From Tipula vernalis (Eukaryota; Arthropoda; Insecta; Diptera; Tipulidae), in contig OY282560.1 in assembly GCA_958295665.1 (NCBI GenBank), positions 39,722,590 to 39,786,589 on the forward strand: DNA of 64,000 nucleotides. The letters are read 5' to 3'. Position numbers and translations under genes: made by a program. Below are positions 55,780 through 64,000 of this stretch, one piece after another. The notes beneath the pieces were generated by a model that did not search any database, was not told the DNA's origin, and was given only the letters and a program-made list of their open reading frames with translations. Each line of letters opens with the position of its first letter. Position 1 is the stretch's first letter.

Positions 55780-56590
55780 CCCTCGGAAGCTATAACCTTC
55801 GCCCATCGTTAAGGCAATAAATGGATTCCCCGAAGGAAGAAGTCTGGTGGTTTCGAGGAGATCCAGTCATCGACCAATTTTTTGACGTTTTCATATGAAG
55901 TGAAGTGCTGCTGTGCCAGGGCTGATTGCATCGACCGGAACAACTGGTAGGGAACGATGTCTGGTAAATACGGCGGGTGGGGTAAAATTTCCTAGTTCTG
56001 CATGTCCAAGTAATTTTTGACAGGTATAGCAACATGTGGCCTAGCGTTGTCGTGTTGCAAAATAATCGTATTGTGCCTTTTTAGCAAGCTAGAGCTTGCT
56101 TTAAAGCCATCAGTTGTCGTCGATAAACTTGCCTCTTAATGGTTTCAAGCTCTTTCAGCAGCTCATAATAGACGACACCCTTCATATCCCATCAAATACA
56201 AAGCATCACCTTCGAAACATGGATATTTGCTTTTGGCATCGATGGCCCTTGTTCACCTGGCTTGACCCACGCTGGTTTGCGCTTCGGATTGGCATAATGA
56301 ATCCATTTTTTAACCCCTGTGATGATCCGATGCAAAAATCCCTTCCTTTGTTGTCGTTGAAGCAACAATTCGCACATGGTTTTCCGACGTTCCATGTCCC
56401 TTTCTTTCAATTTGTGTGGCACCCAATTTCCCAGCTTCTAAACCAATCCCATTGCATGTATACGTTGCGAAACACATTGTTGGGTAATATTCAACTCTTC
56501 TGCCAATTGTTTTACAGTATGACAAGGGTCCACATCGAGCAATTCTTCCAATTCTGTATCTTCAAATTTGGGGGTCTGGCGCCTTCTGGA
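55780..56590 (-). pseudogene. Mariner transposase, central and C-terminal part
   Basis: Starting at about 56590 on the minus strand: KFEDTELEELLDVDPCHTVK, then a helix-turn-helix (LAEELNITQQCVSQRIHAMG), a stop, WVPHKLKERDMERRK, ITGVKKWIHYANPKRKPAWV where the usual catalytic Asp of TGDEKW is Val, MPKANIHVSKVMLCI, then near 56070 HDNARPHVAIPVKNYL (second Asp). HPPYLPDIVPY (third Asp) and QHFTSYENVKKLVDDW follow, ending at about 55790. Several stops and frame changes, so inactive. The spacing fits DD34D mariners. Confidence 0.85.
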
Positions 56591-57005
56591 AGGGGTGAAC
56601 AAAGCTGTGTAGTAATACCGGCTTCGTAACTTTCCTTTAGGGTGGGCTACAGCAGGCTGTTCTGGTCATGTTTTAGGCAGTCCAGTCTGTGGGCCAACGA
56701 TCTACGCGAAGGGTAACCTGAGCGTGATTCGCAAGTGTACGCAATACCTCCTCGTGGTGACCTCCGGTAACTGTTGGCTCATTTACCGAACAACAGCCTA
56801 AAGTATGACGCTTAAGGATGGTATAAACCTTGCAGAAAAAAAAAATTTAGGTGAGACACGTGCGCCGAGGGATGTATGATCATGGGTTAGTTGGTCGCTA
56901 GCACGGAACTCCGGATACTAGGCGACCTCCGGTTTCAATTAGCCTTACCACGACAAGAGGCGCTGCCGTGGTTGACCTTCCATTCCTCAACCAAATCGAC
57001 AACTT

Positions 57006-58287
57006 ATGGATTTAATTAAAAACAAAAATAATAAGGGCGGTGCTCCTTTAAACGCACCAGTCTCAGAAAATGACATGGACCATTCAGGCCCTGCTTCTGA
57101 GATCGTAATAGATAACCCCATTACGAACGTAGTGGTGGGCTCTCCTGTACATGGCACTCTATTGCCTGAAATCGATACACAATCCACGTCGACTACGACC
57201 GAAATAAATAAGAACCTCGAGGATTTGGAGTTCGAGGGAAAATCAAAGAGGAGAGCACGCCTCAGTGGGGCCGCGAGGAGACGTCTGTACCATTTAATTC
57301 GGTCAGAGGTCCCCCGCGACGCTGCCTTGCAGCAATGTAAGGAAAAAATCAGGGACAGAATTGTCTCAACTAACAAGAGGAATAGGTCGGATGACGACTC
57401 TACCCTCAAAGGCATCGCGGCTAAAAGAAGAAATGTTTCCAGTCCTTTACCGAAGGCATTGGAAGCTGCCCCAAAAGCTGCAACCGATGGCGACAATAAC
57501 CGACACGGCCACAACGTATAGTGCCGCAGTAAAGGCTATCAGTTTGGAGATTACCTACCAAGGCTACCCAGAAACAAAACTGGGTATTGCCTAGATTCGG
57601 TCAGTACAAGCTGCCTTAATCTAGACAGTGGCGGAGCTGCCGTTAGATGGTGTCAGCCCAAATTTCCTCGGATGTCGCACCAGAAACGGTTGACTCACGG
57701 TCAACTGTGCCGACAAATATACGGCAGAGTGGCTCAGGGCCACAGTGCCCTCACTTAAGCCATGGGACGGGGCATCCCTGAAGGCAGTCGGGGAGGAGGA
57801 GTTGTCTCGCCTAAGGATTATGTTTGTTTACCTGCCACGAAGGGGTAAGGAGACAAGCGACAAAATACTGCATCGTCTGGCGATCCAGAATAAGGACCTT
57901 AGAGACGTAGACTGGAGAATTATAGCGAGGAAGAAGCGAGAAGGCGACCTCCTTCAACTCACAATGTCATGTTTGGCTCTGTACGCTTCCGCCTAAAGAA
58001 GGAGGGGGCGTTGGATACAGCCAAGGAGAGAGTGGTGGAGGGCGTTGGATACAGCCAAGGAGAGAGTGGTGGAGCCGACTCTGCCCGGCACGTTAAGGGC
58101 AGCTTTGGCTGAGAACGCAAGCCACGGTGATCGGGTTGCTGGGACGAGGAAAGCCAGGATACCTGGCACCTCCGGAACAGGTAGACTGGCCAAACCGGGC
58201 CGTGGAAAAAGCGGGAAGGGCCATGGGCTGACCCCTAGAGGAAGGGTGGCACAGCAACCTAGTAAGCCGGGCTCTCTGGAGCCTTAA
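57006..58287 (+). pseudogene. LINE ORF1 with DUF4780-like domain
   Basis: From the ATG at 57006 the frame runs 171 codons: an acidic Ser/Thr/Pro-rich N-terminus, then RRARLSGAARRRLYHLIRSE and a Lys/Arg-rich stretch. After frame changes near 57520-57600 and 57660, TAEWLRATVPSLKPWDGASL (about 57727) and LSRLRIMFVYLPRRGKETSD match the DUF4780 domain pattern, which I know from ORF1 proteins of this LINE group. RLKKEGALDTAKERV-type sequence follows, with a 34-bp duplication at 58007-58074. A Gly/Pro/Lys-rich C-terminus ends at 58287. Confidence 0.65.
58007..58074 (+). repeat. 34-bp tandem duplication in LINE ORF1
   Basis: GGCGTTGGATACAGCCAAGG begins at 58007 and again at 58041, followed by the same AGAGAGTGGTGGA. 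The copies are identical, so the duplication is recent. Confidence 0.85.
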
Positions 58288-58379
58288 ACATAAAAAAAAA
58301 TATGTACACATCATAGTGATACACACCAAACCTGCAATCGTAGCGAAACTGAGAGTCGTGCAGATTAAAACAGCTTAAA

Positions 58380-61023
58380 CCGTTTTTTTATGATTAAGGA
58401 CAGGGATATAGCGCTCATACAGGAGCCTTTAAAAATTCGTCATTGGTTACGACGCTAATGTACACCAAATAGTCTGGGGAAGCAGCAACATCAATTTAAG
58501 AGGTGAGCAACTTTTTGAATTCTGTCTTAGTAACAATTTAGCAGTTAACAATAAAGGGAGTGATGCGACCTCTGTGAATGCGGTTAGGAGAGAGGTACTT
58601 GATCTTACCCTGTCTGACATGGGTACCTGCACTGCAATTCTCGACTGGCATGTGTCCAAGGAAGCGTCCCTCTCAGATCATATGTACATCAGGTTTGATT
58701 TCAATATCCCTTTGAGACAAGAGTTGATGGTCAGGATACCAAAACGCACCAACTGGCCAGTCTATAACGAGAGACTTTCGGATAACTTGGTGGTCTAGAG
58801 ACCACGATAAACTCTGTCGATGACATCGACAGAGTTGCAAATGACGTTACAGAGGCAATAATTAATGCCTACCACTCTAGCTCACCCCTGGTGCGTATCA
58901 GAGGCACAAGATTTGTTCCTTGGTAGAACCAAAACTTGAAAAACATGAGACGAAATGTCCGTAAACTTTTTAATAGGGCTAAGAGGACGAATGATTGGAC
59001 TATCTATACAAAATAGCTCTTAGGCAGAGCAAAAGACTAAGCTGGAGAGACTTCTGTAAGAAAATAGACAAACTACCTATGGCGTAACTCTCCTTGGAGC
59101 ACAGGAATCCCTTGGGATCTGTTAAGAAACCAAGTGGAGAGACCACAACCAGGGAGGAGACTTTGGAATGTCTAGTGAGAGGTCACTTCCCAAATTGTGT
59201 AGTACTGAGGGATCAGGAAGAATCCAACGCAAGTAGCGTACATCCGTATCTGGTCCCAAAGGTTGATCACGAGTTCTCGAAGCAGTTTTTTACGCCGGAA
59301 CGGATAGACTGGGCAGTCAAATCTTTTGGCCCTATCAAATCACTGGGAGGGGACTGCGTATACCCCGCCATTCTACAGCAAGGACTACAGACTTTGCTGC
59401 CTTACCTTACTACACTCTTCAGAGCCAGCTACAGCTTGGAATATGTTCCAAAATGCTGGAGGGAGGTTCGAATGATTTTTATCCCAAAAGCGGGAAAAAG
59501 ATCCACAGAGGAGATTAGGTCTTATAGACCTTTTAGCCTCACATTATTTTTACTGAAAACCATGAAGAAAATTCTGGGACTTTGTATCAGATCCAACACT
59601 CTCCAAAGATACCCTCTGGACTCTAGACAGCACTCCTACCAAGCAGGGAAATCAACTGAAACGGCCTAACACGAGCTGATATCGGAAATCGAAGATACGC
59701 TTCGGAATAAAGAGTTATTACTATGCTCCTTTATTGATATCCAGAGAGCTTTTGATAACATTTGTTTCGGGGAAATTTAGGAGCAATCACTAGCAAGAAG
59801 TATAGACCCCCTCCACCGTAAGTTGGATTATAAACATGTTGGAAAATAGGAGGATTACGGCCTCTTTTGGAGACAAAACCATCACCATAACGGCCACCAG
59901 GGATTGCCCCCAGGGAGGTGTTCTCTCTCCCTTATTGTGGCTGATCGTGATGGATCAATTATTTACCAGACTGAGAAATTTAGACTTCACGGACATTACC
60001 TATGCGAAAGACCTAGTCTTAAAGGTTAGGGGCAGATTCGCAAATACAGTAGGGGAAAGGATGCAACAAGCCCTAGATGTAGTAAATGATTGGTGCACGG
60101 AGGTGGGTTTTACGGTAAATCCCAACAAGATCAACTTCACTCTCTTTACTAACCGGAGGAAAATTGGTCTCTTGCTGCTAACCCTGGGGGGGGGGTAACT
60201 CCTCTGCCTCAACTGTCAGCGGAGGTTAAATATCTGGGTGTCGTACTTGATCAGAAATTAACATGGAATCCCCACTTAAATCATATCACAAACAAGGCGA
60301 ATAAGACCTACTTAACCTGCCCTAGAATGTTTGTCAAAACGTAAGAACTGAGCCCACAAATGTTGGTTTGGCTCTACCATTAGACCTATGGTCTCTTACG
60401 CGGCGTTTGTGTGGTCAGCAAAGACGTAGCAGACTAGTGCACGAAGAATACTGGATAAAATCCAGAGGTTAATCTGTGTGGGTGCAACTGGAGCAATGAG
60501 GACTTGTCCAACAGCTGCCCTTGAGAGAATACTGGGGCTCTCACCACAGCACCTACAAATTAAAAAAGTAGTCGGTTCAAGAGATCTGAGCCTAAAAATA
60601 ACAGCCAAAATTAAAACTGTAAGGCCAGGACACAACAATACCTACATAAATTAAATTTTAAGGAGGAATCGATCCAACTATAGGATTTGATGGTAAGGAT
60701 AATTATTCAGTTATAATATTATACGTCTGGAAGAGGCACCGAGGATGGACCGCCAATCCCTAAGATCACTTACCTAGTTTTTAACAGGGCACGGCTGTTT
60801 TAACGGCCATCTACATAAAATGGGAAGGTCCCTTACGAACCAGTGCCGATTCTGCGACTGCGGTAAGGATATATCGGAACACCTACTATTCACATGCGAT
60901 GCTACCATCCTAAAAAGATTAAAGTTCCTCAATGTGTATATAATCCAGTGGCCTAACGCCGACCCACTGGATATGCATCAGGTAGCGGCGTTTATCGAAG
61001 ATATAGATCTACAGTTCACGTAG
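58380..61023 (+). pseudogene. LINE ORF2: endonuclease, reverse transcriptase, C-terminal zinc motif
   Basis: DIALIQEPLKI (58407) is the endonuclease Glu strand, but the next recognisable part is VIGYDANVHQIVWGSS (about 58441), so the middle of the endonuclease is deleted. EVLDLTLSDMG and SLSDHMYIRF follow (58590-58690). Reverse transcriptase motifs: KCWREVRMIFIPKAGK (59452), SYRPFSLTLFLLKTMKK, LCSFIDIQRAFDNICF (59730), CPQGGVLSPLLW (59903), and ITYAKDLVLKV (59995), where the catalytic YADD has Lys for the first Asp. EVKYLGVVLDQKLTWNPHL ends the thumb. CRFCDCGKDISEHLLFTC (60846) is the C-terminal CCHC motif. Stops at 59667 and elsewhere. Confidence 0.8.
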
Positions 61024-61102
61024 GAATCTCTAGGGATGCACAATAGGCCTCAATGGTCGCAGTGCTCTGGGCTGCATACACCCACCCTTTCAGAAAAAAA
61101 AA

Positions 61103-61320
61103 TCAAATTTTCTGCCTTCACGTTCTTTGTCTCTTACGTCAAAATCATTAACTTTGAATGGTCGAAACCACACTTTGCATATTGTTTTCGATGGTGCATG
61201 TTCACCGTAAACTTCCACAAGCAAACGATTTGTTTCCGCTGCAATTTTCTTCAACAAAAAATAATGAAGTAAAACTTCCCGCAAATGTTGTTTTTTTGGC
61301 ACAAAATTCGACATTTTCAA
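61103..61320 (-). pseudogene. Mariner transposase, N-terminal part
   Basis: The minus frame from 61314 reads MSNFVPKKQHLREVLLHYFL, then KKIAAETNRLLVEVYGEHAPSK and WFRPFKVNDFDVRDKEREG, the usual start of a mariner transposase DNA-binding domain. It is cut at about 61103 where the plus-strand LINE ends; the gene resumes at 56590. Confidence 0.85.
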
Positions 61321-61486
61321 TTACATGAAAATAATTGTTGTTTACGCTTTGAACAAATGTTGCTAGTAATTATTCAAGCTTGACATCTAACCTCCAAAAA
61401 ACATTTATGGCCCGATTGAAAAATATGCAAGCAGTGATACTAACGACACCTATCTAAAAAGGTCGGAAATTTATTTATACACCCAA

Positions 61487-61620
61487 TACTTTCTATATCC
61501 ATTTTAATAATTTTTGGATTTCTTTATTGTCTCTTGTATTTTGGTAATAAGATTTTTGCGTTAGTTCAAATAAAAATTGCTACACCATCAAATACAATAG
61601 ATAGTATGGGGGCACTAATT
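61487..61620 (-). other. 5' remainder of the host LINE
   Basis: This is the sequence that lay next to 55686 before the mariner inserted. It is probably the start of ORF1 or 5' UTR; no clear motif is visible. Confidence 0.35.
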
Positions 61621-63900
61621 CACCACACTTGACAACAATAAAATTTGTTTTTTTTCTCAAAAACAAAAAAAAATGATTGACATACAGAATTTAATTTTAG
61701 ATTTGTTCATTTGAATATATTAATTAATTCGGTATTTTCAGTTTTATTGGTATAAATTTAAAACGGTTTACTGTAGCACTATATTTGTGAAAATTATTTT
61801 TTATTTTAAATCGCTACAATTTTCTCACTTAGTCAGTACTTTAATTAATTTACTCCACAGTTATGGCTGCCTAAGCAAATTTTAGATTATTCACTTAAAT
61901 AATTGCTGCACCGTTATAAATAATAATTACACAACAAAAATGGGACATCAGATTACTACAAGAGACCTCCAAAACAGGTTTTTTGTGTAAACTAAGTGAT
62001 ATAGATATACAAAATAATATAATTTAATCAAAAAGTTCCGAAAAATTTAATAAACCAAATAAATTGGAAAAAATTAATTAATTATAAAAATTATAAAAAT
62101 AAAGTAAATAATAAAAAAATAATTAAATAAAAGAAATTAATTTAATTTTATAAATTAAATATATTAAGTTAATTAAATAAGTGAAATAAATAAAATTAAA
62201 TTAACAAATTAAAAAAATTTAAGTAAATGTTAAATAAATAAAAAATAACAGAATTAATAAACTATTTAAATAAAATTGAATACATATTAATTAATCGATT
62301 TAAATTCATTAAACAAACCAAACATATTAAATAATTTTTTTTTTTTATTATTAATTAAATAAACTAATCAAATTAAACAATTATATATTAAATTAATAAA
62401 ATAATTTTAATAAATAAATTTTATATGTCAACAGAATTTCAAATAAAAATTAACTAAATAAGTCAAATATACTAAAAAATAAAATAAATAAAATAATGTA
62501 ATCCAATTATATAAATTAAATTAGTTAATTAAAATCTAAGTAAAACAAGTTAAATAGATTAAAAATCTGTTTAAACGTGTGTAAACGTTATACAGATTAA
62601 TTTTACATATTAATTTATCTTGATACTCTTAAATCGTATTCTGTATTATTTTTAGACAAGATAAAATTATTGTCAGCAGCTTTCAGCAAGATAAAACCAA
62701 ATGTCAAAAGCCCATTTTTAGGCATCTCAACTCCAGCAAAGCGCTAGAGCGAGAGAGATGCCTTATATCCTTGCTATTGATATCTGTTAAGTTTTTTATC
62801 TGTTATCTTAATTCGAAAAGTACTTATGCGATTTTCATGAAACAAAGACAGACAAATAGACCTTGATGAAATAAGAAAAACAAGGTATGGCTAAGATCTG
62901 TAGGTAGTCGGATTCCAAAGGTATAGATGCGTAAAAAAATCCCTTCATAACACAATCACGTAAAAAACTAAAACAATAAAAGTCATAGAATACTAGATAC
63001 TTTCAAAATTGTATTTTGCTTGTGAAAAGAATGAATGAAAATGGTTTTGTTTGTATGTAAATATATACAATATATTGAAAGATGGCATTGATGAGACGCC
63101 GGTAATGCGATTACATCCTGTAATGGGTTTTACTTCTTTTTGAAGTTATTTTGAAAAAAATTTTAATGTTTACAGAAAAATTTTGTATTCAACCTATTAC
63201 TTGTGCTCTGTTTTCAATTAAGCATTTTTCCCTACAAAAATTCCAATTATTTGTTTTCAAAATTAAAATTTATTTTTTCTTCGAAATTTTTTCCATTTTA
63301 AATGTTTAACCATCCAATTTTTTTTTGTTTAAATTCCAAATCGTTTTCTTATACATAATTTTGTTTTTTATTTGTTGATGTGTAAAAAGGAATTATTTTG
63401 GTGTCAATTTACATAAAATATGTACATAACCTTAAAAGTCTGATTTTTATTTGGTTCAATGATAAAAAATAATAAATTTTGTCATATTATAAGTTCCAAA
63501 CCTCTGTAAATAGTTTACCAAAAAAAATCAGGCATGTACACTTTACATGATTATTTATCATGGTGGATTACAATTTATCTTGCTAGAGCGTTAGAGAATG
63601 CGAAATACGCGATAACTTTTCTTTTACACGTTTACACATTATCTTACTGCTTAGAGAATTGGGGTGCAACAAAGTAAAATACTAACCAAATGAAGCGTGA
63701 AATTAGTTATCTGAACTCAAACATTCAAACATTATGTCATTTGACAAATAAAAAAAAAATTAGCGGGAAAATTATTGTTACGTCAAAAAGTGAACAATGT
63801 CCATCGCAAGCTAATCGCAGAAAAAGTATTTATTTTTATTGTTTCTAAATTAGTATTTTAACTAAAATCACCAATAAAAATTTCGAAATAATATAAAAAT
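61620..63900. other. Extremely AT-rich non-coding stretch
   Basis: From 62040 to 62560 the sequence is almost only A and T, in loose AAATAAATTAA units. A hairpin CTGTTTAAACG/CGTTATACAG lies at 62567-62598. I see no gene. Confidence 0.5.
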
Positions 63901-63904
63901 TAAA

Positions 63905-64000
63905 AAGAAAAGTGACTTACATAATTGTGTTAGATGTGCTCGAAAACGGCCGATGGTTAATCGACCAAGAAGAAATAGAAAGGCTTCTCGAAACTTCGAA
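63905..64000 (+). CDS. Possible exon at the window edge
   Basis: From about 63928 one frame is open to the end of the window: LDVLENGRWLIDQEEIERLL. The codon usage is less AT-driven than upstream. There is no recognised family and the sequence is too short to judge. Confidence 0.15.

Larger units (their letters stand above)
56591..61102 (+). mobile_element. LOA/R1-group-like LINE with a DUF4780-like ORF1
   Basis: A plus-strand non-LTR element sits inside the mariner transposase. It ends in AGAAAAAAAAA at 61092-61102. The flanks carry a degraded duplication: CAAATTTGGGGGTCTGGCGC (about 56564) on the left against TCAAATTTTCTGCCTTC (61103) on the right, consistent with a LINE target site duplication of roughly 16-23 bp. 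It has a 5' UTR, ORF1 and ORF2, so it was nearly full length at insertion; the internal deletions came later or were inherited. Confidence 0.8.
55687..61486 (-). mobile_element. Mariner transposon in the LINE, TSD TA
   Basis: The inverted ends TTGGGTGTACAAATAAATTT (55687) and AAATTTATTTATACACCCAA (to 61486) match over about 33 bp with few differences. TA is on both sides (55685-55686 and 61487-61488). The transposase gene is on the minus strand and is interrupted by a 4.5-kb LINE. Without that LINE the element is about 1.3 kb, the normal mariner size. Confidence 0.9.

Noticed and set aside
56987..57514. 175-codon minus-strand frame opposite the LINE ORF1
   Set aside because: It is the exact antisense of the plus-strand ORF1, which has the family motifs.

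Overview
This window looks like nuclear DNA of an insect, most likely a higher fly. It is very AT-rich. It has spliced transposon genes with GT-AG introns, CATA/CATACA microsatellites, and decayed insect mobile elements: LINEs, Ty3/gypsy, a gypsy-type element with an envelope gene, BEL/Pao, Tc1/mariner, PIF/Harbinger-like MITEs and a less familiar terminal-inverted-repeat (TIR) element. I found no intact host gene. A minus-strand splice arrangement near 35.16 kb, plus the lack of host exons, would fit the window lying inside a very long intron or in intergenic DNA.
Layout. 1-330 is a LINE endonuclease fragment (minus). 394-8140 is a decayed DNA transposon with a 17-bp TIR and a 4-bp target site duplication (TSD); it is split by a 4.8-kb element (1351-6163) that carries Tc1/mariner-type transposase debris and is itself hit by a palindromic MITE. 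9518-12539 is a second transposon whose protein belongs to the same family, also with a 4-bp TSD, and it carries a 408-bp MITE. 12.5-15.6 kb holds no gene. 15.6-21.4 kb is a purine-rich GAAATGAG minisatellite in two blocks around a gypsy-type provirus remnant (gag and env fragments, pol missing).
25.1-28.1 kb is a Jockey-like LINE cleanly interrupted by a MITE. 28.1-29.4 kb is a GC-richer LTR-like island. 29.6-31.5 kb is another LINE with most of its reverse transcriptase missing. 31.9-32.3 kb and 36.3-38.8 kb are BEL/Pao remnants, with a fold-back repeat block at 32.4-33.4 kb. 38.9-39.66 kb is a Tc1-like transposase whose 3' end has been amplified into a 172-bp tandem repeat. 40.2-42.8 kb is a gypsy-type element (minus). 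42.8-49.4 kb is mostly featureless.
49539-51709 is a nearly intact Tc1/mariner-superfamily element with TIRs of about 410 bp, sitting in a TA microsatellite. 53.1-61.6 kb is a three-deep nest: a minus-strand LINE, interrupted by a mariner, which is interrupted by a plus-strand LINE with a DUF4780-like ORF1. 61.6-64 kb is extremely AT-rich.
The most informative signal is the pair of related 4-bp-TSD transposons. Removing the inserts with one TSD copy restores the host reading frame, which orders the insertions in time.
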